From contig NZ_LWKZ01000023.1 in NCBI RefSeq assembly GCF_001905005.1, positions 434,001 to 498,000 of the forward strand: DNA of 64,000 nt, read 5' to 3'. The DNA comes from Streptomyces sp. CB02923 (GTDB lineage: Bacteria > Actinomycetota > Actinomycetes > Streptomycetales > Streptomycetaceae). The notes under the pieces were generated by a model. The model did not search any database, had not been told where the DNA came from, and was given only the letters and a program-made list of their open reading frames with translations. The translations under genes and the position numbers were made by a program. Shown here one piece after another: positions 50,523 through 59,072 of this stretch. How positions within the stretch are numbered: the stretch's first letter is position 1; each line of letters begins with the position of its first letter.

Positions 50523-51704
50523 ATGTCCGTGACGGACGAAAACACCACTGTCGTGATCGTGGGCTCGGGCGTCGCCGGGCTCACCCTCGCCACCTTCCTC
50601 CTGCGCAGCGGGATCGACTGTGTCGTCCTGGAGCGGCGCAGCCGCGAGTACGTCGAGCAGCGCCAGCGCGCGGGGGTCATCGACTCCCGGGCGGCGCGCA
50701 TGTTCCGCGAATGGGGCCTGGCGGACCGGGTCCTCGGCGGCGCCCCCTTGGAGCCGGTGCTGAACTTCCGCATCGACGGCGGGACACGGCCCTTCAGGTA
50801 CGCGACCGACGACCACGGCGACGGGCGCTTCTGCCCCCAGCAGGTGCTCGTACGCAACCTCGTCGACGTGTTCGTCGGCGACGGCGGCGACCTCCGCTTC
50901 GAAGCCGAGGACGTGGAGCTGGAGGACATCACCGGGCCCCGACCGCGCGTGCGCTACCGCGACAGCGCGGGCGCGACACGCACCATCACCTGCGACTACA
51001 TCGCCGGCTGCGACGGAGACCACGGCGTCAGCCGGGCGAGCATCCCGGAGGAGGAACTGACCCGTCACTCCCGCGAATACGGGTACGCCTGGCTGACCGT
51101 ACTGGCCGAGGCCCCCGCCAACCACCAGTCCATGATGGCGATCCACGACCGGGGATTCGCCGGGCAGTTCGCCCGCGGCCCGCAGGCGAGCCGCTTCTAC
51201 CTCCAGTGCCCCCTGGACTCCTCCGTCGGGGAGTGGACGGACGACCGTGTCTGGGAGGAGATAGAGGCGCGCTTCGGCGAACCGGTCGCCGCAAAGGGGC
51301 GGATCTCCAGCAAGACGCTGGTGCCACTGCGCAGCGTCGTTTACGACCCGATGAGCCACGGCCGCCTGTACCTGCTCGGCGACGCCGCGCACACCGTGCC
51401 GCCCATGAGCGCCAAGGGCATGAATCTGGCCCTGCACGACGCCGGCGTGTTCGCCGCGGCCGTCCTGAAGCAGGTCGCGGAGCGGGACGCGAGCCTGCTG
51501 GAGGCGTACTCCGCCACCTGCCTGAAGCATGTGTGGAACTACCAGGCGTTCGCCGCGTGGTTCACCGACCTCATGCACGACGCGGGAGACGTCTCCTACC
51601 GCGGTGAGTTCCGACGCCGCCTGGCGCGCGCGGAGTTCGAGCGTCTGTATGACTCGGAGACCGCCAACCGGCTCTTCGGTGAATTCCTCACCGGCCTGAA
51701 CTGA
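50523..51704 (+). CDS. pobA: 4-Hydroxybenzoate 3-monooxygenase-like flavoprotein
   Basis: Class A flavin hydroxylase of 393 residues that closely follows PobA. VVIVGSGVAGLTLATFLL is the dinucleotide fold, ERRSREYVEQRQRAGVID resembles the ERQTPDYVLGRIRAGVLE region, CDYIAGCDGDHGVSRASIP is the DG motif nearly as in PobA, and HGRLYLLGDAAHTVPPMSAKGMNLA is the GD motif. It converts 4-hydroxybenzoate to protocatechuate with NAD(P)H and O2. The ATG at 50523 is in a normal context, 157 bases after the operator. Protocatechuate-cleavage genes are not adjacent. Confidence 0.87.
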   Translation: MSVTDENTTVVIVGSGVAGLTLATFLLRSGIDCVVLERRSREYVEQRQRAGVIDSRAARMFREWGLADRVLGGAPLEPVLNFRIDGGTRPFRYATDDHGDGRFCPQQVLVRNLVDVFVGDGGDLRFEAEDVELEDITGPRPRVRYRDSAGATRTITCDYIAGCDGDHGVSRASIPEEELTRHSREYGYAWLTVLAEAPANHQSMMAIHDRGFAGQFARGPQASRFYLQCPLDSSVGEWTDDRVWEEIEARFGEPVAAKGRISSKTLVPLRSVVYDPMSHGRLYLLGDAAHTVPPMSAKGMNLALHDAGVFAAAVLKQVAERDASLLEAYSATCLKHVWNYQAFAAWFTDLMHDAGDVSYRGEFRRRLARAEFERLYDSETANRLFGEFLTGLN

Positions 51705-51846
51705 GGCGGCGTTCCTCGGACTCCGACGGCTGCTCCGCGGCATCGCCGCTCGCGTTGTCCGGAGCGCGGGACTGTTCGGCGGCGAGTTTCCTGGCGAGCT
51801 TTTCCGAGAAGAGGCGCATTTCCGCCTCGGCCCTGAGCTCGAACAT
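51688..51846 (-). CDS. Small protein of 52 residues, charged and helical
   Basis: An ATG at 51846 is preceded by AAGGAGGAATC, one of the best Shine-Dalgarno sites in the window. The product begins MFELRAEAEMRLFSEKLARK, an amphipathic Ala/Glu/Lys/Arg helix, and ends in a Ser/Glu-rich tail (SESEERRLSSGR). No membrane segment or Cys. It overlaps the last 17 bases of the pobA-like gene on the opposite strand. I do not recognise it; a leader-type or partner peptide is possible. Confidence 0.5.
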   Translation of the reverse strand: MFELRAEAEMRLFSEKLARKLAAEQSRAPDNASGDAAEQPSESEERRLSSGR

Positions 51847-52420
51847 GATTCCTCCTTCGCGTCTCCGCTTTCCCGTACGGAATATCGCGGGAAAGCGGAA
51901 TCCATGCCGTATGGGGCAGCGGATGCGGTCGGCGCACTCCGCTTCACTTATCTCTATACCAGAACTTTACCTTGCGGCTGTGCGGAGCAAACAGCACAAG
52001 TAAGCCCGGGACCGCGCGTCTTGGCGCACCAATGACGCAGGGCGCCCCCGGCGTGCGCCCTGCGTCCCGGGACCGCCCGAACCGGTGGCAAACCCGCCGC
52101 CCGCCGCGGCGTCGCGTACGGCGCTGGCTGCGCAGAAGGAAGGGTGCTCCGCGGGCGCGGTCACCTGGCTCCCGCGGCAGGGCAACCCGGCCACGCTGCA
52201 CGTTCGTTACAGCAAACGGTGCGGGGCCGTGTGGGGGCGCGTCACGCACGCGGAGGTGGGGGACGTGGTCACCATCCGGGTGGAGGGCGGCTCGGCCCGC
52301 AGTGGCGCAAGTACTGCGTCGCGGTGTCGAACACCACCGCCTGGAAGTAGGAAGTGGAGGAAGCAGCTGTGGGAGCGAGCCGGTTCAGGGCGGTGGGCTC
52401 TCGGCGCGCCGCGCGCCCGC
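51847..52420. other. Gene-poor stretch between small protein gene and hxlR
   Basis: Apart from the DUF2690-like remnant at 52085, no gene is supported here. The part near 51940-51990 is relatively A/T-rich and probably carries the small gene's promoter. Confidence 0.45.
52085..52350 (+). pseudogene. DUF2690-like fragment, frame-disrupted
   Basis: Translation from 52085 gives EGCSAGAVTWLPRQG followed by LHVRYSKRCGAVWGRVTHAE and VGDVVTIRVEGG, which resembles the C-terminal part of DUF2690 proteins (variable Cys, then strand-rich RYS-x-CGA-W-R). After the GG the frame runs into low-complexity sequence, while a neighbouring frame reads QWRKYCVAVSNTTAWK and stops at 52350. This looks like a truncated and frameshifted remnant without the usual N-terminal domain. 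Confidence 0.4.
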
Positions 52421-52810
52421 TCAGCTCTGAACGCGTCGGTCGTAGTCCCTTTGGCGCGCACTGATCTCGTCCGCGTTGTCGACCGTCCAGTCGTACAGCC
52501 GGCCGAACGGCTCCCGCAGGGACGCGCCGAGCGGGGTCAGGGAGTACTCGACACCGACCGGCGAGGTCGGCAGCACGCGGCGCACGATCATCCCGTTGCG
52601 CTCCAGGCGGCGCAGGGTCTGGGTCAGGACCCGCTGGGTCACCCCCTCCAGGCGGCGCTTGATCTCGTTGAACCGGGTGGGCTCGGCGAGGATCTCCATC
52701 ACCATCATCGACCACTTGTCGGCGATCTGGTCGAGGATCGGACGGCTGGGGCAGTCGGCCCGGTAGACGGTGCCGTTGCCTGCGCCGACGCGGGGTTCTG
52801 AACTGGCCAT
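52421..52810 (-). CDS. HxlR-family transcriptional regulator
   Basis: Winged-helix regulator of 129 residues. CPSRPILDQIADKWSMMVMEIL carries the family N-terminal Cys and Trp; recognition part EIKRRLEGVTQRVLTQTLRRLERNG; wing VEYSLTPLGASL. The single Cys may be a redox or electrophile sensor as in HypR-type members. The ATG at 52810 follows GGAGGATACCGAC. It is divergent from a crotonase gene with a perfect inverted repeat between them. Confidence 0.88.
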   Translation of the reverse strand: MASSEPRVGAGNGTVYRADCPSRPILDQIADKWSMMVMEILAEPTRFNEIKRRLEGVTQRVLTQTLRRLERNGMIVRRVLPTSPVGVEYSLTPLGASLREPFGRLYDWTVDNADEISARQRDYDRRVQS

Positions 52811-52883
52811 GTCGGTATCCTCCGTGATCCTTGCGATGCCGAAAGTGCGTTATTGACGCTGGTGGCCCCGCATCGGACGGTAA

Positions 52884-52910
52884 GTGTGCATCAGGAACCT
52901 AGATGCACAC
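52884..52910. promoter_or_regulatory. Perfect 9-bp inverted repeat, probable HxlR operator
   Basis: GTGTGCATC and GATGCACAC flank a 9-base spacer (AGGAACCTA), 23 bases ahead of the crotonase GTG and 73 ahead of the divergent hxlR start. The 18-bp centre-to-centre spacing suits a dimeric winged-helix protein. Confidence 0.72.
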
Positions 52911-52932
52911 CAGGTACCGATCGGAGAACTCC

Positions 52933-53778
52933 GTGCACCACGACGCCTATACGACCCTGAGGGTGGGTTCCGAGGACGGCATCGCCCGCGTCACCCTCGA
53001 CAACCCACCGGTCAACGTCCTGGACGTCGCCCTCATGGCCGACCTCCGGCACCTGCTGACCGCGCTGCGGGACGACGACTCGGTGCGGGTGATCGTGTTC
53101 GACAGCGCCGACCCGGAGTTCTTCGTGGCGCACGTCGACATGTCGCTCGTCGATGCGCCGGACGCCTTCGAGCAACTCGCGGCCGGCCTGCCGGACGGCG
53201 TCAACGTCTTCCAGGCGCTGGGGGAACAGCTCCGGCACCAGCCCCAGGTGACCATCGTCAAGCTCGCCGGGACGGCGCGCGGAGGAGGGGCGGAGTTCGT
53301 CACGGCCGCGGACATGGCGTTCGCGGCGATCGGACGCGCCGGGGTAGGCCAGACCGAAGCGCTCATGGGCATCGTCCCGGGGGGAGGGGGCACGCAGTAC
53401 CTCGCCGGCCGGGTCGGCCGCAATCGCGCCCTGGAGGCGGTGCTGGGCGCCGACCTGTACGACGCCGAAACCGCCGAGCGCTACGGCTGGGTCAACCGGG
53501 CCCTCCCCGCCGACGAACTCGATGCCTTCGTCGACCGCCTCGCCCGCAACATCGCCGCCCTGCCCGACGGCGTGATCGCGGCGGCCAAGCGTGCCATCGT
53601 CCCCGAGGACCTGGCCGAGGGCCTCCTGCGGGAACACGACGCCTGGGCGGGCCAGTTCGTCCGCCCCGCGGCCGAGGGGCTGATCCGCGGCGGACTGGCC
53701 CACGGCGCCCAGACCCGCGACGGCGAGCGCGATCTGGAGGGCCTGCTCCGGGGGCTGGCCGGGCAGGGCCGTCAGTAG
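52933..53778 (+). CDS. Enoyl-CoA hydratase/isomerase-family protein
   Basis: Crotonase-fold protein of 281 residues. The acyl-CoA oxyanion-hole segments are VKLAGTARGGGAEFVTAADMAFA (G-G-G with a Glu) and TEALMGIVPGGGGTQYLAGRVG with the second catalytic Glu. The N-terminus is VGSEDGIARVTLDNPPVNVLD. The GTG at 52933 follows CGGAGAACTCC; an ATG at 52903 would lie inside the operator and is rejected. Substrate is unknown. Expression is presumably controlled by the HxlR protein. Confidence 0.87.
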   Translation: MHHDAYTTLRVGSEDGIARVTLDNPPVNVLDVALMADLRHLLTALRDDDSVRVIVFDSADPEFFVAHVDMSLVDAPDAFEQLAAGLPDGVNVFQALGEQLRHQPQVTIVKLAGTARGGGAEFVTAADMAFAAIGRAGVGQTEALMGIVPGGGGTQYLAGRVGRNRALEAVLGADLYDAETAERYGWVNRALPADELDAFVDRLARNIAALPDGVIAAAKRAIVPEDLAEGLLREHDAWAGQFVRPAAEGLIRGGLAHGAQTRDGERDLEGLLRGLAGQGRQ

Positions 53779-53788
53779 CCCTCCCCGG

Positions 53789-53836
53789 CCCTTCCACCCG
53801 CCCTTCCACCCGCCCTTCCACCCGCCCTTCCGCCCC
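53789..53836. repeat. 12-bp tandem repeat after the crotonase gene
   Basis: CCCTTCCACCCG is repeated three times exactly, followed by a diverged fourth copy, starting 11 bases after the stop. Confidence 0.7.
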
Positions 53837-53948
53837 CGCAAGCCAGGCTCTCGAACGAGGCTCCGCGGGGGCGGCCGAAGAGTAGTCTTCGGGTACGGAA
53901 AGCGGCCGCCTTCAGTGCCGGTCCGCCTTCGGCGCGGAAGGCTCAGCG

Positions 53949-54638
53949 ATGGAGCACCGGGTGTTTGTGCAGGAGCTGCTCGCCGGTCTGAGGCGGGCCG
54001 TCGATGTGGGAGAACGCCGCATGTGGGCGGTGCGGTGCGCCCACGCGCTGGGACTGGAAGGCATCGCCGTCTCCTTGCGGTGGGGGGCGGAACTGGTGTG
54101 GTTCAGCGACGACATCAGCGCGCGTCTGGAGGACGCGCAGTTCACCCTGGGGCAGGGCCCCGGGGTGGAGGCGGACTTCAGCGAGGTGCCCTGCCAGGTG
54201 GCGGACCTGGGCGCGGGCGCGGGCGAGCGGTGGCCGCAGTTCGCCGACGAGGCCCTGGCCCTGGGCGTACGGGCGATGTTCGTGTGGCCGGTACGGACCG
54301 GAGGCGCCCGGTTCGGCGCGCTGACCGGGTACCGCAGGACGCCGGGTCCGCTGACCCCACCGCAGGCGGCGGACGGGCTGCGGGTGGCCGACGCGCTGGC
54401 CGGCCGGCTGCTGACCTGGCGGCCGGACACCGGGGACTCCCAGCCCGAAGACGGGCCGGGTGCCGCGGGCGCGGTCGATCTGCACTGGGTCGAGGTGCAC
54501 CAGGCCACCGGCGTCCTCAGCTGCCGGCTCGGGGTGCCGCTGGAGGAGGCGCTGGTCCGGCTGCGGGCCCAGGCGTTCGTCTCCGGCCGGCCCCTCACCG
54601 AGACCGCCCGCGACATCCTCCAGGAGCTGCCGCCGTGA
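53949..54638 (+). CDS. GAF-ANTAR domain regulator
   Basis: Protein of 229 residues. GAF domain about 15-155 (FTLGQGPGVEADFSEV, ERWPQFADEAL, AMFVWPVRTGGARFGAL); ANTAR domain about 175-225 (WVEVHQATGVLSCRLGVPLEEALVRLRAQAF). It resembles the protein at 36810 more than its own neighbour, down to EVHQATGVL. It is followed after 52 bases by a second GAF-ANTAR gene. Confidence 0.86.
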   Translation: MEHRVFVQELLAGLRRAVDVGERRMWAVRCAHALGLEGIAVSLRWGAELVWFSDDISARLEDAQFTLGQGPGVEADFSEVPCQVADLGAGAGERWPQFADEALALGVRAMFVWPVRTGGARFGALTGYRRTPGPLTPPQAADGLRVADALAGRLLTWRPDTGDSQPEDGPGAAGAVDLHWVEVHQATGVLSCRLGVPLEEALVRLRAQAFVSGRPLTETARDILQELPP

Positions 54639-54690
54639 AACCGTCGCCCGGCACGGACCTGCCGTGGCCCGCGCACCGAGGAGCAGGGAC

Positions 54691-55464
54691 ATGAGCAGGG
54701 AAGACAAAATCGCCCAGACCTTCGTCGAACTCGCCGACACCCTCGTCGCGGACTTCGACGTCATCGACTTCCTCCAGCAGCTGACCGTCCGCTGCCGTGA
54801 CATCTTCGCCGTCACCGACGCCGCCGTCGTGCTGGCCTACCCGGGGCCGCAGATGTACAGCCCCGCGCCCTGCGATCCCAGCCCGGCCCTGTCCAAGGTG
54901 CTGGACGTGGCGCTGCGGGAAGGGCCCGCCGTGGACGCCTACCGGACCGCCGAAGCCGTCACCCCCGGCGATCTTTCCCATGCGCCCGCCGACTGGGAGA
55001 ACTTCACCGCACAGGCACGCGGCGTCGGTTACACCTACGCCTGCGCCGTACCGCTGCGTCTGCGCAAGGAGACCCTGGGCAGCCTGCTGCTCCTGCGCGC
55101 CACCGACAGCCCGGTGCCTCTCGACGACCTCACCGTGGCGCAGGCCTTCGCCGACGCGGCCACCATCGGCCTGATCCACGCCCGGACCCTCCGGCACACG
55201 GACACCGACACCGTCAACGAGAATCTCCACTCCGCGCTGCACAGCCGCATCCTCATCGAGCAGGCCAAAGGGTTCCTCGCCGCCGGCCGCGACGTCTCCC
55301 TCGAAGCCGCCTTCGACCTCATGCACGAGCACGCCCGCTGCCACCACCTCATGCTGTCCACCGTCGCCCAGAACGCCATAGACGCCGGAGACCTCCCCCG
55401 GCCGCCGACGGTGGTCCGCCACCCGGTCGAGGACGCGTCGGCCGAGGACGCTCCGGCCGAGTGA
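54691..55464 (+). CDS. GAF-ANTAR domain regulator
   Basis: Protein of 257 residues. GAF domain about 25-165 (VTDAAVVLAYPGPQMYSP, VALREGPAVDAYRTAE, ACAVPLRLRKETLGSLLLL). ANTAR domain with LHSRILIEQAKGFLAAGRDVSLEAAFDLMHEHAR. It matches the protein at 37597 in the EQAKG helix. The last 15 residues are acidic and Ala-rich. The ATG at 54691 follows GAGGAGCAGGGAC. Confidence 0.88.
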   Translation: MSREDKIAQTFVELADTLVADFDVIDFLQQLTVRCRDIFAVTDAAVVLAYPGPQMYSPAPCDPSPALSKVLDVALREGPAVDAYRTAEAVTPGDLSHAPADWENFTAQARGVGYTYACAVPLRLRKETLGSLLLLRATDSPVPLDDLTVAQAFADAATIGLIHARTLRHTDTDTVNENLHSALHSRILIEQAKGFLAAGRDVSLEAAFDLMHEHARCHHLMLSTVAQNAIDAGDLPRPPTVVRHPVEDASAEDAPAE

Positions 55465-55613
55465 GCGGCGCGGGGCGCAGCAGTTGAGGGAGGCGGCGGG
55501 TTCTCGTACGTACCGGTTGTCGGCAGGCATCGTTGCCCCGCTCGCGGCAGCGGGAGGAACACGACAGATAATGTCGCCAGCTTGTTCATTTCAGCCGAAT
55601 TCGAGGATTGTGC

Positions 55614-56498
55614 GTGACCGTATCCACTCCGCCTGACGGCGAGAAGCCCGTCGACGCGACACCGGACGACCGCGACCCGTGGAGACCGCCGCCCCCCGGA
55701 CCGGCTCCCGCCTCTCGGGGGCCACATCCGATGGAGCCACTGCTGCTACCGCAGCCCCGCGCCGTCGGCATGGGCATCCCGGCGCTGGTGCTCGGCGTCG
55801 TCGGCGTCGCGGTCGGCATGCTCGTCTTCCTGTTCTGGGTGTCCTGGCTGCCGTCGCTGCTGGCCGTGGTCTTCGGCTGCGTCGGGCTGAGCCGGGCGCG
55901 CAAGGGCCTGGCGACGGACAAGGGGATGGCGCTGGCCGGTGTGGTCCTGGGCGGGTGCGGACTCCTGATCGCGATCGGGTCCGGTGTGTTCACCGGCTTC
56001 GTGGTGAAGGCGATGGTCGACGACAAGCGCGAACAGGTCGAGGAGGTGCGGGCCTCCGCCGAGGCGCAGCGGAAGACCTCCGAGGCGGAGGAGAAGGCCC
56101 GGCACCTCTCGTTCGGCGCTTCCTACGCCTTCGGCGACGGTCTGAAGGTGACGGTCGCCAAGCCCGAGCCGTTCGACCCGGACAGCTTCGCCACGGGGCA
56201 CGAGAAGGGCAACAAGGCCTTCCAGGTGACGATCACGGTGGCCAACACCGGCACCGAGCGGTTCGAACTCGATCCGGGACTGCCCCGGGTCAACGACGCC
56301 GACGGCGCCACGACGGAACTGGTGATCGACGGCAGCGGACGGCAGAAAATCATCTCCGGCTACGTCCTCCCCGGCAGGCAGGTCGTCGGCAAATACGCCT
56401 ACTCGCTGCCGCCGGACGCCGCCGGCACGATGGAGGTCGAGTTCAGCCCCGACGAGGAGCAGTGGGAGCGGTCCTACTGGAGCGGCCCCACCCCTTGA
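55614..56498 (+). CDS. Membrane-anchored DUF4190/DUF4352-like protein
   Basis: Protein of 294 residues. A Pro-rich cytoplasmic N-terminus (1-45) precedes two transmembrane helices (MGIPALVLGVVGVAVGMLVF and MALAGVVLGGCGLLIAIGSG) with the DUF4190-like loop GLSRARKGLATDKG between them. A short coiled coil (KREQVEEVRASAEAQRKTSE) links to an extracellular beta-sandwich (VTITVANTGTERFELDPG, YVLPGRQVVGKYAYSLP) of the DUF4352 type. Function is unknown. The GTG at 55614 follows GAGGATTGTGC. Confidence 0.8.
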   Translation: MTVSTPPDGEKPVDATPDDRDPWRPPPPGPAPASRGPHPMEPLLLPQPRAVGMGIPALVLGVVGVAVGMLVFLFWVSWLPSLLAVVFGCVGLSRARKGLATDKGMALAGVVLGGCGLLIAIGSGVFTGFVVKAMVDDKREQVEEVRASAEAQRKTSEAEEKARHLSFGASYAFGDGLKVTVAKPEPFDPDSFATGHEKGNKAFQVTITVANTGTERFELDPGLPRVNDADGATTELVIDGSGRQKIISGYVLPGRQVVGKYAYSLPPDAAGTMEVEFSPDEEQWERSYWSGPTP

Positions 56499-56565
56499 CC
56501 CGGAGCGGTCCCACCCCCTGACCCGGAGCGGCGCCACTCCCTGACCGGAGCGGCGTCCCCTGAGG
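56479..56565. repeat. 23-bp tandem repeat overlapping the gene's stop codon
   Basis: GGAGCGGCCCCACCCCTTGACCC-type units (core GGAGCGG...CCACCCC-TGACC) recur four times with decay. The first copy contains the last codons and stop of the upstream gene, so the repeat seems to have arisen by duplication of the gene's 3' end. Confidence 0.6.
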
Positions 56566-56698
56566 GGAAGCGACCCGTCCGGAACGCCCGGCCCGTCGGA
56601 AGCGCCCTGGTTGGCCGGTTCCCGCGTTGCCCGGTGTGCCGCCGGGCGGGTTGGCTTGCCCCGGCTCCGTTTGGTGCCCATGGGGTGAGGGAGGAACC

Positions 56699-58045
56699 GT
56701 GCGGCGATGGACCGCAGTTCTGGCGGTGCTGGCGGGGGCCTGCGCCACGACGCTGCCCGCAGTCTCCGCCCACGGCGCGGCGGACCCCACGGCGGCCGGG
56801 GCACCGGAGAGCGTGCAGCGGGTCAGCGTCGGCGCCGCGGGGAAGCAGGCCGACGGCGCCTCCTTCGACCCGGTGCTCAGCGCGGACGGGCGCGTCCTCG
56901 TCTTCGTCAGCGAGGCGCGCAACCTGGTGCCGGGCACACCCGAGGGGACCGGCATCCAGGTGTACGCCAAGGATCTGCGGACCGGACGGGTCGACCTCGT
57001 CAGCGCGAACCCGGACGGCTCGCCGGGGTACGCGGCCGGCTACACCCGCGCGGTGAGTGCCGACGGGCGCTTCGTCGCCTTCGATTCGCCGTCGGACACG
57101 CTCGACCCGCACGACAGCGGTGACGGTATGGACGTCTTCGTCCGCGACCGCTGGAAGGGCACCACCGAACTGGTCACCCGCCACGACGGTGCACCGGACG
57201 CCGGGCGCAGCTTCCTGCCCTCGATCAGCGCCGACGGGCGCTATCTCGCCTTCACCTCGCTGCGCGACGACCTCGTGGCGGGGGACGCCAACGGGAAGGC
57301 CGACGTCTTCGTCCGCGACCGCCGGAAGGGCACCACCCGGCTCGTCAGCGTGGCCGGCGACGGTACGCAGGGCACCGCGCCCTCCTCCGACCCGGTCATC
57401 AGCGCCGACGGGCGGCAGGTCGCCTTCACCACCGAGGCGAAGAACCTGTTCCCCTGGCCCCAGGGCGGGCCCGGCATCGCCAGGCCGCAGCCTCCGTACG
57501 TGACCTTCGGAGTCCACGACCTGCGCAACGGCGAGACCAGGGCGGGCGCGTACAACCTGAACGGCATTCCGGCGCGGGTCCAGTACGGCCTGCGGTTCTC
57601 CCCGGACGGCCGGTACCTCCAGTTCGACACCAGCGACGCGCTGCTGCCGGGCGACCGGCCGGGCATGTGGGGCTCGTACTCCCGTGACCTGCGCACCGGC
57701 GCGTACGCGCGACTCGCAGCCCGCCCGGACGGCGGCGCGCCGACGGGCAGCGTGACCGGGGGCGGACTCAGCGCGGACAACCGGATCACCTTCTTCACCA
57801 CCAACGCCCCCGACCTGGTCCCGGACGACACCAACGGCACCTGGGACGTCTTCGCACGCGACCTGAGGAGCGGAAAGGTGACCCGCCTGAGCACGACCCC
57901 TGACGGCGGGTCACCCGCCGCGGGATCGTTCGGGGCGGCACCCGACCGCGACGGGCGGCTGGTGGCCTTCGCCAGCGACAGCGCCGACCTGGTGCCGGGC
58001 GACACCAACGCCGTTACGGACATCTTCGTGCGCCGCGTGCGCTGA
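56699..58045 (+). CDS. Secreted TolB/PD40-like beta-propeller protein
   Basis: Exported protein of 448 residues. Signal peptide RRWTAVLAVLAGACATTLPAVSAHGA. The mature part is a repeat protein with WD40-like PD40 units: SADGRVLVFVSEARNLVPG, SADGRFVAFDSPSDTLDP, SADGRYLAFTSLRDDLVAGD, SADGRQVAFTTEAKNLFP, SPDGRYLQFDTSDALLPGD, and DVFVRDRRKGTTRLVS loops. The GTG at 56699 follows GGGAGGAACC. Function is unknown; such proteins often scaffold at the cell surface. Confidence 0.85.
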   Translation: MRRWTAVLAVLAGACATTLPAVSAHGAADPTAAGAPESVQRVSVGAAGKQADGASFDPVLSADGRVLVFVSEARNLVPGTPEGTGIQVYAKDLRTGRVDLVSANPDGSPGYAAGYTRAVSADGRFVAFDSPSDTLDPHDSGDGMDVFVRDRWKGTTELVTRHDGAPDAGRSFLPSISADGRYLAFTSLRDDLVAGDANGKADVFVRDRRKGTTRLVSVAGDGTQGTAPSSDPVISADGRQVAFTTEAKNLFPWPQGGPGIARPQPPYVTFGVHDLRNGETRAGAYNLNGIPARVQYGLRFSPDGRYLQFDTSDALLPGDRPGMWGSYSRDLRTGAYARLAARPDGGAPTGSVTGGGLSADNRITFFTTNAPDLVPDDTNGTWDVFARDLRSGKVTRLSTTPDGGSPAAGSFGAAPDRDGRLVAFASDSADLVPGDTNAVTDIFVRRVR

Positions 58046-58118
58046 CGGGACCGGGCCGGGTGGCCGTAGGGGCGGCGGCGAGAGGGCGAGACGCGCGCGT
58101 CGGGCCGTGCCGCTCGTG

Positions 58119-58736
58119 TCACGCACCCCGCCAGATGTTGTCGAAGGCCGCGTCCTCGACGGACCGCCGCTGCCGTACGCCTTCCAGTTCCACCACCGCT
58201 TCGTTGACGGCGGCGAGTACGGCCGTGACCGCGTCGTCGGCCCCGTCCAGCGCGTCGTCGGCCGGATGGCCGGGGATTCCCACGGCGGCCGCGAGGGCGG
58301 CGAGGACGGGTTCGCCCGACGCCCGGCGGTCGGCCGCGTGGCTACGGGCGGACGAGTCGGCCAGTGTCGTCCGGCCGGTGCGCAGGGGGAGCAGGCGGCT
58401 GCGTTTGCGGGTGACGAGTCCTTCTTCCGCCAGGGCGGCCCGGTAGACGGCGGCCAGGCCGCGGCCCCGGCGCCACAGCCAGTCCGCGACCGATTCGTAG
58501 GGCGCCTGCCGGACCAGTGCCGACGCTGCCCCGTCCAGCAGGCGGTCGGCAGGCGTCCGCCGGTCGCCGGGAACGATGCGGTCGCCGTCCAGGGCGAGGG
58601 CATCGGCCTCCAGGAGGTCGATCAGTTCGGCTCCCGCGAGGGCGAGGGAGAGTTCGCCCGGGTCCACGGGGCGCGGCGAATCCGCGTCCATGGTGACGAT
58701 CAGGGAAACGATCAGCAGGTCCCGTGGCGTGGTCAT
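58119..58736 (-). CDS. GPP34 (GOLPH3-like) family protein
   Basis: Protein of 205 residues. The family pattern is clear: PRDLLIVSLI at the start, LSLALAGAELIDLLEADAL, ADRLLDGAASALVRQAPYESVADWLWRRG, LVTRKRSRLL and a helical C-terminus. Eukaryotic GOLPH3 binds PI4P; the role in actinomycetes, where several copies are common, is unclear. The ATG at 58736 has GGAG eight bases upstream. Confidence 0.87.
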   Translation of the reverse strand: MTTPRDLLIVSLIVTMDADSPRPVDPGELSLALAGAELIDLLEADALALDGDRIVPGDRRTPADRLLDGAASALVRQAPYESVADWLWRRGRGLAAVYRAALAEEGLVTRKRSRLLPLRTGRTTLADSSARSHAADRRASGEPVLAALAAAVGIPGHPADDALDGADDAVTAVLAAVNEAVVELEGVRQRRSVEDAAFDNIWRGA

Positions 58737-58994
58737 GAGAAGGCTCCGTGTCGGAGGTGCCGGTACCGGTAGCCGACTGTAGCCCGGCCGCGCCGGAGCG
58801 GGCAGCCGTCGAGCGCCGGAGCGCCGGGGGGTTCGGGGGCCGGGGTCCGGGGTCCGGGGTCCGGAACGGCGTATCCGGGTTCCCCGATACCCCACCGGGT
58901 ACCCGTCGCAGAGGGGGTGCTGCCGGACGGAGGTGTTCCGTTCCCCTGGAGTGCCGGAGTCATCCCGTGCACCCGGCACGTACAGCTGTCTGGA

Positions 58995-59047
58995 ATACCC
59001 CCACGGGTATCACTGTTATGGTGAGCATCAGATACCCCCCGGGGTAC
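58995..59047. promoter_or_regulatory. Two CstR/CsoR-type operators upstream of the MBL-rhodanese gene
   Basis: ATACCCCCACGGGTAT (58995-59010) and ATACCCCCCGGGGTAC (59032-59047) have the ATACCC-N4-GGGTAT pattern of CsoR/CstR sites. Their centres are 37 bases apart, and the second ends 25 bases ahead of the GTG start. A third copy lies beside the repressor gene at 61770. Confidence 0.82.
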
Positions 59048-59072
59048 ACCGTTACATGGAGGAGGCGCAGCC

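Noticed and set aside
52903..52932. ATG at 52903 as the crotonase start
   Set aside because: It lies inside the perfect inverted repeat and has no ribosome site; the GTG at 52933 has GGAGAACTCC.
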